In this document: positions 1 to 12,340 of the stretch, one piece after another
Numbering within the stretch: position 1 is the first letter of the stretch
Layout of the letters: each line of letters begins with the position of its first letter
Source of the DNA: Diphasiastrum complanatum
Lineage: Eukaryota; Streptophyta; Lycopodiopsida; Lycopodiales; Lycopodiaceae
Assembly (NCBI GenBank): GCA_029204225.1
Contig: CM055095.1
Coordinates: forward strand, 27,328,958 to 27,392,957
DNA length: 64,000 nt
Direction of reading: 5' to 3'
Position numbers and translations under genes: made by a program
Notes under the pieces: model-generated
Seen by the model: the letters and a program-made list of their open reading frames with translations, nothing else
What the model was told of the DNA's origin: nothing
The model's database searches: none

Positions 1-538
1 CATCTTACCCACGGACAAAAGATGAGCATGAGATCCTAACTCAACTGACAATTTATTGCTTTGTTACCTAGAGTATGCTGCTGAGGATATAAACTTTCAA
101 ATAGTGCATATCAGTCACTGAGTATTGGGAACTATCATCCTTGAGAAATCCAAGTGCCCTTGATCTTGATTGACTTAGAGTGGAGCCCCCCTTGCTCTTA
201 GGTTGTTACCTTTGGATTTTTCAACCCTGGGGCGTCTACAGTTTTGTGTGTTGGAGAATGAGAAAGAAAAAATGATATACGACGATGAGAAAATAACGGT
301 GCCTCTCTGTATTAGGGGGAATGAGGAAGAAAACTTTCCTTGGCAATTGTAACAATTTTGTTTGATCAAACTATTAGGGAGAATACCTTTTCAAAACAAA
401 ACAACATTTTCTTTTTTCGTTGTAGTGCAATTGCAAAGAACTAATCGTGTTGTGGAAATGAGCACTGCGTAGCAGTTCCTCTATTTTACGGAAGTGATAA
501 TTAACCCTTTGTAAAAAAATACATTTTTTTTTTCAAGG
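1..538. other. no gene recognised
   Basis: AT-rich sequence. I see no coding region with family resemblance and no clean repeat. It may be intron or upstream sequence of the recycling-factor gene, whose earlier exons are not visible here. Confidence 0.4.
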
Positions 539-602
539 GCCCGTTCCGGAATGGAACACGTTTTGGAACGCGTTCCAGTACGTGTTCCGTTCCGGAACGG
601 GC
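539..602. repeat. nested palindrome of GTTCC/GGAAC words
   Basis: Two 22-nt arms (539-560 and 581-602) are reverse complements with a single mismatch. The 20-nt spacer itself contains a perfect 14-bp palindrome, TGGAACGCGTTCCA. The result is a strong potential hairpin or cruciform. The same GGAACGC and GTTCC words recur at 19343-19480. It may be the terminus of a foldback element; no target duplication was identified. Confidence 0.75.
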
Positions 603-867
603 AGCTAAGGTTGGACTTACACACTCAGGGGTGCCAAATCCCTCACACTTATTTCCTACTCTAGATCAATTTGATCTATATACATGGTGAGATGATGTCC
701 CGCAGAGCCCCAACAATGCTAGTTAAAGTAAATTAAGTCAAAGCTAAGGTGCTAGATCTACCCGACCATGGATGCACACAATCTATAACCGGTTATAAAT
801 ATCACACGCATGACTAATAATGGCACATACAATACCATGCGCACACGTATGGTTGCATGCATCACCC

Positions 868-1692
868 TCAAGCTACATCATGTAGGTTGAACACTTCCAA
901 GCAAGTAGATTGATAAGATGAGATCCACCATCTTGCTTTGCATGTGTCCACTTCACCATTAGCATTGTACTTGATTCGGTACACCCACTTGGTGTCAATC
1001 CGCTTCTTGACATTACTCCTCTTTACGAGCTCCCAAGTGTCATTCTTCAAGATAGAAGAATATACATCCTTCATTGCATCCCATCCATTACTTAGATTGA
1101 GATGTTTCAGCATGTGAGTCAGGTTCAACATCATCCAAAACTCTAGCCATCAAAGAAAACTTGCAATGGTTTTTTCTTTCTCTCAATACTCTTCGATAGC
1201 TTGCCTTGTCATGTTTCCAAAATGTGGCCATCTTGAATGGTCTTGACAAACCATTTGGGAAATTTCTTGGCTGCCTTTGATGACGATGCAGCATGTTCTT
1301 CTTCACGTATTTGTTGCTGCCACCATCTCCATGATCAATGTTGTCATCCCTTTATTGAAGGATCATCAATGTCATTAGAAACATTCATGTTGTCTACTGG
1401 ATTTGCAGAAAATTTGCAAGCATAGTCTCATAGAAACTGATGTCTCTAAACGATGACTATTTTAACAGTACAATCATACAATCAGTAAGCATTTTCCGAT
1501 TAGCGTGAGCAACGCTTGGTCTTGCTACCAAAAAACATCTCCTTGGGTGTTTTGCCCTCCAATGCCTCTGTGGGTGACCTGTTGTGAACATCCTCAACCC
1601 AAAAAGAATGAGATAGATCAGCAGCTTTTAACATGCCATGAGCAGATTCGACAATTGTTCTATTCTTCTCTGTTCGCTAGATGTCATGATTT
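868..1692 (-). pseudogene. Ty1/Copia integrase and RT fragments
   Basis: Read on the minus strand, 1692 down to about 1505 carries the Copia integrase stretch RTEKNRTIVESAHGMLKAAD followed by FWVEDVHNRSPTEALEGKTP, the region just after the catalytic Glu. Further along, about 1082-950 encodes the start of Copia reverse transcriptase: an AMKD segment, NDTWELV, then KWVYRIKYNANGEV and KARW. The central INT-RT spacer is collapsed and several frames are used, so this is an old fragment. No LTR was found. It lies, in opposite orientation, in the intron or flank upstream of the first visible recycling-factor exon. Family assignment is firm; the limits are approximate. Confidence 0.8.
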
Positions 1693-2083
1693 TTTTCTTT
1701 CTGCTCTAGTATCTTGAAGCCTTCTTTAAGCCTATGGTTTATAGCAGCTGCAATTTGGCAGTTTGAATTTCTGCTCTCACACGAAAAAATTGTGTTCAGT
1801 TCATATGAATCTAATATATGGGTGACATTTGAGTTTTTCATCACCAGATCAGTGCTCAAACAAGTAGTGAGGTCTTATGGAACTCTGGCACGGCTCAATT
1901 CTTGATGAAAAAAAGTTGAACTTTTTGCAAGCCATTCTCTAAGGCTGTTCGTTTGGTGTTTGAATTTTCTTTCTGAACTTAAGAAGTATCTAACCATGTT
2001 CATCGTATGTATAGGTATTAATATATCAATTTTGTATATTTATGATTTGTGCATCGCATTGCCCGTAATTTCGGTGGTTGCAG

Positions 2084-3158
2084 ATGATGAAGGAGGTTGA
2101 ACGTGCAATTTGTTCATCTCCCTTGCGTCTTACTCCGATATCTGAAGGACAAACACTTAAAGTTCCCATACCCAGGTAGTTTGTTAAATCTTTCTACTTT
2201 TTTGAAAATAGGATAGGATTTTTGAAGTTGTCCTTGGGAAGAGGTTGATGCTAGACAAGACTTTTGAAGTTTGGTCCTGAAATATACCTCCTGTTTGCAA
2301 TTGTATAGTTTGCAGCTGACATACTTGTGATTGGGTGGATGCTGCTCGTTGTGAACATTTTCTGCTGCTTTGTTACAGGCTTACCAAGGAGCATTGCGAA
2401 GTACGACTAACTTCTCTCTTCATATGTTCTGAAATTCTCTTGCGTGGATGTTTTATATTGCGTTGGTTATTAGGGTTTAGGGTGTAGGGTGTCTTACTCT
2501 ATATTTCTCGAAACTTGTGGTGTTTTGTTGCTATTTGTTTTGTTTCTTGTTCTTATTTAGTTTTATTTGCCAGCTTCTATAAGTTTCTCTTTATCCATAG
2601 AAGCATACCTTGTCATAACTGCCTAAAGCTCTGATTTCATTCATTCCACCAACAGACTATGTGCAAACTTGTTAGCAAGGCAGGAGAAGCGGCAAAATTG
2701 AGTTTACGGCGTGGAAGGCAAAATGTATGTATGAGAGTTTTCTACTCTTGTTCCAATGGTTTTTTTGTTTGTGTATTCTGAATGATAACTGGCTTTTCCT
2801 GCAGTTCAGCTTTGGGCCATGTGTAAATGTGCAGCTTTTCCCCTTGTGTTTTGGGCTTAGTAACACTATTTAGACGAAGGTTTGTGGTTAATTTTTCCAG
2901 GCTATGGACCATCTAAAGAAGCTCTCAAAAATTATTTCCAAGGACGAACTCAAGCGCTATGAGAAAGAAGTAAAGTTTGACTTTTTATGTTTTGAGATTT
3001 TTTTTAGATTTTATTATACTGCTACTGCGTCATTTTACACATTGGCTGTTTCATTATTGTTCAATTTTATTGATCAGATTGAAGAGCTAACAAAGAAGCA
3101 TGTGAAGTCTGTTGAGGACATCTGCAAGAAGAAAGAGCAAGAGATTCTGGCTGGCTGA
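2084..3158 (+). CDS. ribosome recycling factor, organellar, 3' exons (partial)
   Basis: Ribosome recycling factor splits post-termination ribosomes together with EF-G; plant copies are nuclear-encoded and act in plastids or mitochondria. Five exons join in frame with GT-AG introns: 2084-2175, 2379-2400, 2656-2724, 2901-2969 and 3078-3158. They give about 110 residues from MMKEVERAI to a stop after KEQEILAG. Family landmarks in order are the EVERAI helix, the VPIPRLTKEHCE hinge, the KLSLRRGRQ basic segment, AMDHLKKL, and the final long helix ELTKKHVKSVEDICKKKE. RRFs are about 185 aa plus a transit peptide, so roughly the first 75 mature residues and the peptide must lie upstream, probably left of the window; the ATG at 2084 directly follows an acceptor and is not a start. 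The MCKLVSKAGEAAK segment looks more like the mitochondrial plant type, but this is inference. Exon 2 is only 22 nt. No stop or frameshift was seen. Confidence 0.85.
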
Positions 3159-5937
3159 TATTTATCCTGATCTTCATGGTTGGATATAAACCTGCGAGGT
3201 GGACTTACAACACACTTACATTGTATTCTTTGAGAATTCATCTTGCAACAATCAGAAACCTTCAATTCAATGACAAGTGAAGGAACTCTCTTACTAATTT
3301 TTGGTCATGTTAGTTACTAGTCAGGTGCTTCCAAAGAAGAAGCGGCTGTGCCTAATTAAAGGATTTCAATGTAGTTTGAGGATTGCATCATCTTTTGCAA
3401 TGTTGATGACTTGCGTGCCGAGACTGGATATGCAGTAGAGCAACTGATCGATGTGCTTTGTAACTAGGTTTACATCTTTTGGCCCTTTTCAATAAGTTTC
3501 TGCCGGACACTTGTTGGCAAAACTGCGTGGGTTCAACGTGCTCTTGAGTTGGTTGATGAAGATCTGTAGTGGATGCTCCTCCCAGCAGGCTGCGATTTTG
3601 TGAGAAAACTTGACACGGAAAAAAAAGGGCATTCTGCATTCTGAGCAATGTATGCCCTCTCAATTCTTTGTTGAGTATTTGAGTCGTCAGATTTTTATTT
3701 TCTCTTCCTTACTATGTTAGTATGTATATGTAGTGTATTTGAGATTTGGATATAGGTTACGTAGCATGTGCAAATAATATAATTACAGTGCTTACAAAGC
3801 ATATAATAAATCATGTATGTACATTGCATTGTTTATTGCCACAACTTATGATCATCATTCATGTCATTGACCAATTGCCTTATGTCAATCAGGAGGTGTA
3901 TAGTTTTGCCATTTAAAAGCTTTCTAGCTTCCATTCAAACTGGGCTAGAGAAGGGTTATAGAGTAGTCCTTGGAACTGCATAACTGACAGGTTTTGTTGG
4001 TGCGGATGAAATCTGGGAGTATTTTTTTTTCTATTTTGGCATTCTAGTTTGCTTAGTTTGATATCCAATCTGTTGGCATTGCCTTGCAATATTGTGTTCA
4101 AGTTGGTCAATGGAGTTTATGCAAAAGTCAACATTAAAGTCAATGTTTTAAATTATAAGGGTATGTGTGCACAAAAAACTTTGCCACACTGCTTAGGAGT
4201 TTATTACAAGAACTTGGTCCTTTAGATGCACCTTTATGTGCAAGTAGTGAATAGCAAAATTTTCATGTCCCTTTCTTTTTCTTGCATCATGCCTGCATTT
4301 TAGATAAACTTCCATGTGCAACTCATAAATAGCAAAAGGTTGTGTTCCTTCTATTTTTCTTATGTGTATTCCTAGGCTCTTAACTTGCACGAGGCACCAA
4401 CATCATCACAAACAACAATAATAAAATCAAGATTATTTATTTGTATTCACATAATTATTTTACACATGCTTTTAGCTTTGACAATTTGCTAAAAGCTAAG
4501 TCAATCCTTAGTGAGTTTAAACATTAAAATTAGTTTTACTTGTTTTTTTTAATTTCCTTGAATGCAGATTTTTTTTTCCCACAATTTGAATGTGTTGTGT
4601 ACCTTGATTATTGTCGTCATATCTCTATTCATGCATAGTCTTTGAATGAAAGTTCAATGCTAATTTAAACATTATGTCACAATTCCATGATAACTAGGAT
4701 TTGAAAGTAGCTAATTACCTTGCTTCCAATTTTTAAAATTCAGGATTTTTTGGCAATGTCGTTGTGGTATATCACAATGTTCTTGTTTTATTTTGAAATT
4801 TGACCTTTCACTTGGTAGCTTCTTTTTGAGGCTGATTTTTTTATACATATATATCAGTTTGAATTGCCAATATACATACAAACATCACTAAGTAGTTTGA
4901 TAATTAAATTATTCATTACAAATCAAAATTGGGAAGTTATGGGCTTGAGTGAATCATGTGTGCTAGGAATCTTTGCTACAAAAGCCAAAGGCAAAAGATT
5001 AGATCACTTGTTTAAGAACTAATTTTTTTGGTAATTGTGGCTCTTTCAAAAAAGTTTTGAATGAATTAAGCCATCCCTCCAAAGCCCATGTGCCAATCCC
5101 TTTTCACTTTATATAGATTCAAAATGATAACCATTGAAACTTGGTAATTTGCAAGTTTCACGCTCCCACGTTACAAGAATAGGCTACTCCATCAACAATC
5201 GCTTTGATGCCCTATGTAACGTCCTTGATCTGACACTTCTTGTTGCTAAATTCAACCTTTAGCATGTAAGCAGTCATAGTACCACAGAAAGTAAACTTTT
5301 TTGCAAGCCATGAACATACAAGACAGTTTTCATTACCTTGATCTGGGGACCATCAGAAAATTGTATGGGTACGATGCCAATGCCTTGAATTTGGCATCTC
5401 CATTTGCTTGTCTTAGACCATCAACTTCATCATGCATACATTTCTATTAATGTCATCAGTGCCCTAGAGGAGGTGCTTGTAAGATGCGCAAACATATGTC
5501 CACATTAGCTTTCATATGATTGTACAGTAGTGTACAATGACCAATGTACTGAATTTCTATGACTTCTGCAACCTTGTTCCTGCCATCCATCAACTTCAGC
5601 CTTTAAACCAGGACTTGTTGCTTGTCATCATATGTCTTGTCGCTCCCCCTTCTTCTTAAATGGAAAAGTATCCCTTCTACAAACAACCATAGTGCTAAGC
5701 GAGACAATATGAAATTTACGGTTTGCCCCTCACATTTTACCTTGTAGTTACCAACTTGTATTTGACATTTGAACTCCATAAAAGATAAAGCCCAATCGAA
5801 ACATTACTTTGAAGTCATTCACAATTATATTTCTTTGCATGATTTAAATACTAGAGTCCTTCACTTGTTATAAATAGAAATTTGTTTTGATGTATGTAAT
5901 TGCTCTAATTTGGTATAATATGTTACCGTTCTATCGT
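3159..5937. other. 3' region of recycling factor and unassigned AT-rich DNA
   Basis: The first few hundred bases should include the 3' UTR of the recycling-factor gene. Beyond about 3700 the sequence is AT-rich, and I recognise no protein, RNA gene or terminal repeat up to the target duplication of the Copia element. Confidence 0.4.
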
Positions 5938-5942
5938 TTCAA
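5938..5942. repeat. target-site duplication TTCAA (left)
   Basis: TTCAA directly abuts the left LTR and recurs directly after the right LTR at 12079-12083. A 5-bp duplication is the Copia integrase signature. Confidence 0.9.
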
Positions 5943-6624
5943 TGTAAAAATTACAGCAAATAAGGATCCTAAAGCACTTGAAATGATGAGGGAAACAATA
6001 GATTATGATTTCATAAGATTAGCACAAGTTGAACCATCAAAATCCATAAAAAATCTATGCTTGAACCTCACTAAATGGCCCAAATCTTTGAAGAAGGCTT
6101 CACACGTGTGAAAGTACGGCCTCCCACAGTCTGAGTACTGTACACCAGACCTACATTCAATCCTATAATCATTAGTAATCACAAGTACTCAAACAATTAT
6201 AAACATAGAGAGCAATTGCACCATTCTGAGAGAAAAAACATGAAATTGCTTGATTGACTTTGGTGAGATATCATCACCTATATATACATGATCCATCACG
6301 GTTTTGGGGAGGTATGAGTAGCCCTAAACCTATCCCTAATGCTAATTTTGGTGGATCTTTCATCCCTACCAAGTTAGGATTGGAATCTTGGAGATCCCTC
6401 AACAATGCAAAAATTACCAAAAATAGCTCCTATTTTTTCTCCCTTGTATCTAAGCATAATTTGGACTCATTCCAAAGGTTCTAACACTTAGGTCTACTTG
6501 AGAACATCCTTATGAATGGAATCTTATGCTATTTGGCACGTGTGACAAGCCACATCATGACCATCTAACTATTTACAAGTCATATGACCAAAACTAGTCA
6601 AGCTAGAATTGTGAATTTTTAACA
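5943..6624 (-). repeat. 3' LTR of the complete Copia element
   Basis: 682 bp, TG...CA ends in element orientation. It contains the R/U5-type AT-rich segments shared with the other LTR. Differences from the partner are eight scattered single-base changes and no indel. Confidence 0.95.
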
Positions 6625-6634
6625 CTCCTCCTCA
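6625..6634 (-). promoter_or_regulatory. polypurine tract
   Basis: On the minus strand TGAGGAGGAG directly precedes the 3' LTR, the expected primer site for plus-strand DNA synthesis. Confidence 0.85.
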
Positions 6635-9600
6635 CTATTTACTAATCACTCCAAGTGATGATCTGAACTTCATAAAAGGTGTCTTTTGAAGTGGTTTAGT
6701 AAGTAGATTAGCTACACATTCATTGCTTGGAACATGCTCCAAAGCAATCTCCTTGGCTTGCACCATTTCTCTCACAAAGTGATGGCATATCTCAATGTGC
6801 TTAGATCTTGCATGGAAGATTGGGTTAGATGCAAGGTGTTGGGCTGATATATTGTCATTGTAGATGATTGGTGCCTCCTTTGAATCCATGATCTTTAGTT
6901 CCACCAATAATCTCTTGATCCAAAGTACCTCCTTTGTAGTGGTTGTCAAAGCTTTGTACTCGGCCTCGGTTGAAGATAGAGATATAGTTTCTTGTTTTTT
7001 TTGAAAGCCATGAAACCACACCTTCTCCTATGAAAGTTGAATAGGCACTTGTTGATTTCCTATCTCTCTTGTCCCTTGCAAAATCTGAATCACTAAATGC
7101 ATGAAGGTTAATCACATCTCCTCTATATAGAATCCCAAAATCTAATGTACCCGAGATGTATCTTAGAATCCTCTTAGCCTTTTTCCAATGGATATTCAAT
7201 GGCTTTTGCATGGATTGGCTCAACCTACATACACTAAAGCTAAGATCTGGTCTAGTTATAGTGATCCACATTAAGGAACCTATAAGTTGCCTAAACAAAG
7301 TGATGTCCATGAAGGATCTTTCATCATCTTCATTTGGCACTTTTACATTTTGCTCCATTGGTGTGTCAACACTTTTGCATACTTCCATTTTAAACTTCTT
7401 CAAAAGACTTTGAGCATAGTTTACTTGACTTATAAAGATAAAATCAGACCCTCTAAGTACTTCTATGCCTAAGATGAAGTGAAGACACCCTAGATCTACC
7501 ATCTTGAATTCTAAGGATAGATCTATCTTGATTTTTTCAATACCATCAACACTATTTCCACTAAGGATGATGTCATCTACATAAATGAGTAAAAGTACAA
7601 TACCAATATCATCAAACTTAATGTAAAGAGTGAGATCATATTCACTTTGAACAAAAGAAAGTGAAATAAGATAGCAATGTAGTCTTGAATTCCAAGATCT
7701 CGAGACTTGCTTTAAGCCATAGATGCTTCTTTGGAGATGACATACTTTGTTCTCCATTCCATGCTTGATGAACCCTTGTGGCTGCTCCATATAGATATCC
7801 TCTTCCAAAAAACCATTCAAGAAAGCATTAGAGACATCCATTTGACATAGAATCCATCCAAAATGTGATGCAAGTGCAATGATTAGCCTTATTGTGACCA
7901 TCTTGGCCACGAGTGCAAAAGTTTCCTCATAGTCTATCCCTCTCTCTTGAGCATAACCTTTTGCAACTAATCTTGCTTTATGTTTGTTAACACTCCCATT
8001 TGCATTCAACTTAAGCTTGAAGACCCACTTGCATCCTATTACATTCCTTTGGGGTCTCTCAACAAGCAACCAAGTTTCATTCTCAATCAAGGCATCATAC
8101 TCATCCAACATAGCTTTATACCATTCTTTGGAGTTCAATGCATCTTCAACTTTAGATGGTTTTTCAAAACTAGATAAAGCATAAGAAGTGGATGAGATAC
8201 CCTCAACTTGCTGTCCTTTGCCTTGATATGTGAGCCTTGATGGCTCCACTTTTGCCCTTGAAGATCTCCTTGGTGTGATAGGTGGGTTTGGTGCTTGCTC
8301 CTCCATGAGCTCCTCCTCAAAACCAAGATCTTGCTCCTCGGCCATCTTCTTCTTGATTGTTGGAGCACTTGAGCCTTCTTCAAGCATATGCATATGATGT
8401 TCATCAAAGATGACATCCCTTGAAACAACAAATTTGTTCAAGGATGGGAGATAGACTTTGTAGCCCTTGCTTGAGCTTGCATATCCAAGCATGATCCCTC
8501 TTGTGGAAGATGGATCCTCCTTGGTTCTTTTTTCCAATGGCACATGCACATAACATATACATCCAAAAATTTTCAAGTGATTAAGATTGGGTTTCTTTCC
8601 ATACAACATCTCATAAGGAGTTTTGCCTTCAATTGCTTTGCAAGACACCCTATTCATCAAGTAGTTTGCACATACAAGAGACTCACCCCAAAAGGATTTG
8701 GACAAACAAGCATCTAATCTTAAAGCCTTAGAACATTCACATAATGTTCTATTCCTTCTTTCAGCAACTCCATTTTGTTGAGGAGTGTAAGGACAAGAAG
8801 TCTCTTTCTTGATCCCTTCCTCCTCACAAAAGGCCTTGAACTCATTGGAGATGAATTCTCCACCATTGTCACTTCTAAGAATCTTGATGCTATGATTATG
8901 ATGCTTTTCCACAAACAACTTGAACTTTACAAAAGTATCAAATACTTGAGACTTGAAGGAAAGTAAGAACACCCAACAATATCTTGAGTAGTCATCAATG
9001 AAGGTTAAAAACATGGATGAACCTCCATTAGATTTGGTGCTAGCAACGTGCACATCCGAGTGTATGAGTTCAAGAGGATGAGATGACTTTGTGATGGAGT
9101 TAGGAAACACCTTCTTATGTGCCTTGGATAAGGCACAAGCTTCACAAACCTTGTCTTCCTTCCCAATAGACCTTGGTAGGCCTAAAGCATACTCCTCCTT
9201 GATCATAGCATCCATGGAACCCGAGTTGACATGTCCAAGTCTTTTGTGCCATAAAGTAAAGGTAGATATCTTGCTCTTCTCGGCCAACATGACAACATTA
9301 GTATCCACAAATGCATCCAACTTATAAAGTTTGCCAAGTCTAGTGCCCTTAGCCACTATCTTACCCTTCTTCTTGATGAAACATTCATTTGAAGCAAAGT
9401 CAACATTGAAACCATTGTCTACCATTTGGCCAACACTTAGTAGATTCTTTGTTATTGTAGGAATGTACAAAACACCTTCTATGTTGATCTTTTTGGAAGA
9501 TCCTAAGCAAAGGGGAATGCTACCAACTCCTTCAATCTTACAAGCTTCATCATTTGCTGTATAGATAGACTTTATAGGTCCATCATAAGATAAGAGAGAA

Positions 9601-10586
9601 GAGAAAAACTCCCTTTTACTAGTCATGTGTGAACTAGCACCCGAGTCAATCCACCAAGGATCTTCTCCTTTGAAGCTTGTTGAAGAAAATATGGACATCA
9701 TGAGAGAGTTCTCATGTGAACTCTCCTCCTCCTCTTCTTTGCTCATGTTGGCTTGGCTTTGATCTTGCTTCCTCTTGAAGCATTCCGAGGCATAATGCCC
9801 CATCTTGCTACAATAGTAGCACTTCACCTTTGATTTGTCCTTCTTGACTTTGGTGGTTGATGGAGATGCCTTTGAGGGTCCTTCTTGATCCTCAAGCTTT
9901 GTAGACTTCTTGAATGTTGATACTTTGCCTTTGGGCTTGCCTTTGCCTTTGGTGAAGAGAGCTTGGTCATCTCCACCTTGGATGGAAAGCCTATCCATCC
10001 TCTCTTGCATTTGGCTCCTTCTTGATTCCTCGGCGATGAGCGTGCCTTGGAGTTCTTCAAGTATGGGTAGCTTACCCATAATTGCATATCCCTGAACCAA
10101 ATTGTCAAATTCAAAGCTTAGTCCATTCAATATGAGTTGAACAAGCTCTTCATCCTTGATAGGATCACCTATAAAGGCTAGCTCTTTGTTCAATTCCTTT
10201 ACTCTTAGGACAAAAGTATGTGCACTCTCTCCTTTATTTTGATAGCTTCTATAGATTTGATTCTTCAAAGCTAACATTCTATTTTGGTTCTTGGATTCAT
10301 AGACCTTTTGCAAAGTCTCCCAAGCATCTTGAGCTGAAGTGCAATCTCCTACCTCTCTTAAGAGTTCATTTGCAACATTCATTTTTATGCAATGTAGTGC
10401 AACATTGCACCTCTTGATGTATTTGGCTTTTTCTTGAGGATGAATAGGTTCACCCTCCTTACCATTTACAATTTCCATCAGATCTTGTATGATCATGATG
10501 GATTCCATTCTAACTTTCCATATGGAATAGTTAGTTTTGTTGAGCCTTTCATTAGTATCCAAAAGATATGCATTTATAGATGCCAT
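6635..10586 (-). pseudogene. Copia gag-pol polyprotein, single frameshift
   Basis: The reading frame from ATG at 10586 encodes gag (residues 1-~280, ending in a CCHC knuckle, C256-C269), a protease with WIDSGAS (catalytic Asp314), integrase with the H447/H452/C481/C484 zinc motif and a D511-D573-E609 triad (35 residues between the last two), RT with AFLNGFLEED and the YVDD box, and RNase H beginning at the HWKKAKRILRYISG segment. The frame then breaks at an 8-base A run (plus strand T8, 6995-7002). Removing one A restores a frame through SLSSTEAEYKAL and ADILTKPL-like NLLTKPL to a stop at 6635, just before the purine tract. The lesion is either a real indel in a homopolymer or a sequencing error; if an error, this is an intact, potentially autonomous element of about 1,315 aa. 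Confidence 0.95.
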
Positions 10587-11383
10587 CTAGTCTCCTAATC
10601 AAGGACTTGACACAAATGAAGGTTACTTCTATTGATTTGATTGAAGGTCTACCTTATCCCACTTCTTAGAGACCTGAAAATATCAGTAATAACTTCCTAT
10701 AAAGATCTAAGAATGATCTTTAACAAAATCAAATCATAGAACACTAGAAGCAATGCACTTGCTTGATTGAAGTAGACAATACTAGTAGAATTGCCCCTCT
10801 TTCTATAAAGAACATTAAAGCTTCCAAATGATCTGATCAAGAGTGAATTTCAGCAACCTCATATACTTCCAAAATCACTTGTAAAAGATCTAAATGGAAC
10901 TTAATGAGGATGCAACACAATCTACTATCTAATCACAAGCAAAAAATGATCAAAATTGATGAAAAATTGATCTAATTTGGTGCATAAGTCAAGCAATGCT
11001 TGGACTGAACCTAAATCACTTTAGGAGGTGCCTACTACACCTTAGAAAAGCCTTGAAGAGTCCCCAAAACTCTGATCTTCCCTCTCCTTGAATGCTAGAA
11101 AGCCTCCTCTATGAAATCACCTCCAAAACTCGCTTAGAAATCAATGCTTGGAGCAAGCAAAACTTGCTATCTTGGTAATGTGAATTGAATTCAACTTTGC
11201 CTCTGGTTTTAGACACCTAAACACCTGCAAATGAAGTCACACAACACCAATCTCCAATGTATTTGACTCACTTTGAGTTCTAGAATCAATACTAGATGCT
11301 AAGATCCAATCTACACAAGATTTAGATCAAAAATTGTGATCAAATTGAATGAAAACCAAGGATTTAGCTCATTTCAACCTTTA

Positions 11384-11396
11384 GGCTCTGATACCA
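11384..11396 (-). promoter_or_regulatory. primer-binding site (initiator Met-tRNA)
   Basis: TGGTATCAGAGCC on the minus strand abuts the 5' LTR with no gap. This is the classic plant Copia site for the 3' end of tRNA-iMet. Confidence 0.95.
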
Positions 11397-12078
11397 TGTA
11401 AAAATTACAGCAAATAAGGATCCTAAAGCACTTGAAATGATGAGGGAAACAATAGATTATGATTTCATAAGATTAGCACAAGTTGAACCATCAAAATCCA
11501 TAAAAAATCTATGCTTGAACCTCACTAAATGGCCCAAATCCTTGAAGAAGGCTTCACACGTGTGAAAGTACGGCCTCCCACAGTCTGAGTACTGTACACC
11601 AGACCTACATTCAATCCTATAATCATTAGTAATCACAAGTACTCAAACAATTATGAACATAGAGAGCAATTGCACCATTATGAGAGAAAAATCATGAAAT
11701 TGCTTGATTGATTTTGGTGAGATATCATCACCTATATATACATGATCCATCACGGTTTTGGGCAGGTATGAGTAGCCCTAAACCTATCCCTAATGCTAAT
11801 TTTGGTGGATCTTTCATCCCTACCAAGTTAGGGTTGGAATCTTGGAGATCCCTCAACAATGCAAAAATTACCAAAAATAGCTCCTATTTTTTCTCCCTTG
11901 TATCTAAGCATAATTTGGACTCATTCCAAAGGTTCTAACACTTAGGTCTACTTGAGAACATCCTTATGAATGGAATCCTATGCTATTTGGCACGTGTGAC
12001 AAGCCACATCATGACCATCTAACTATTTACAAGTCATATGACCAAAACTAGTCAAGCTAGAATTGTGAATTTTTAACA
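11397..12078 (-). repeat. 5' LTR of the complete Copia element
   Basis: 682 bp, same length as the other LTR. In element orientation it would carry the promoter. It ends exactly at the primer-binding site. Confidence 0.95.
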
Positions 12079-12083
12079 TTCAA
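12079..12083. repeat. target-site duplication TTCAA (right)
   Basis: Direct copy of 5938-5942. Confidence 0.9.
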
Positions 12084-12086
12084 TTC

Positions 12087-12340
12087 AATTTCTAATCAGG
12101 GATTGTGTTTCCTTAGGTGACAACGCGAGTGTTTGTGGACCAACTATGGTTGCATAACTAACCTTGCAAATTGATTGGAATAAGAAGTGTTTCATATAGA
12201 TTATGCCAGAAATTTAATTTCTAATCAGGGATGGTGTTTCCTTTGGTGACAACTTGAGTGTTTATTTACCGTGGTTGCATAACTAGCTTTGCAAATTGAT
12301 GTGAACAAGAAGCGTGTCATTTGAATTATACCAGAACCTA
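12087..12340. repeat. tandem duplication, period 129 bp
   Basis: The stretch beginning AATTTCTAATCAGGGAT occurs at 12087 and again at 12216. The similarity continues through TTTCCTT-GGTGACAAC, GGTTGCATAACTA and GCAAATTGAT, with scattered substitutions. No coding content was recognised. Confidence 0.85.

Larger units (their letters stand above)
5943..12078 (-). mobile_element. complete Ty1/Copia LTR retrotransposon (6,136 bp)
   Basis: Every landmark is present on the minus strand: a 5' LTR (11397-12078), a primer-binding site complementary to initiator Met-tRNA directly after it, one gag-pol reading frame, a purine tract, a 3' LTR (5943-6624), and TTCAA duplicated on both sides. Both LTRs are 682 bp and begin TGTTAAAAATT and end TTTTTACA when read in element orientation. 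By eye they differ at eight positions, about 1.2 per cent, so insertion is recent on the scale of this window. The only coding lesion seen is one extra base in an A8 run in RNase H. Gene order gag-PR-INT-RT-RH defines Copia, not Gypsy. Confidence 0.97.

Noticed and set aside
2467-2495. TTAGGGTTTAGGGTGTAGGG, resembling the plant telomere repeat TTTAGGG
   Set aside because: Only two or three imperfect units inside a recycling-factor intron; too short to call interstitial telomeric DNA.
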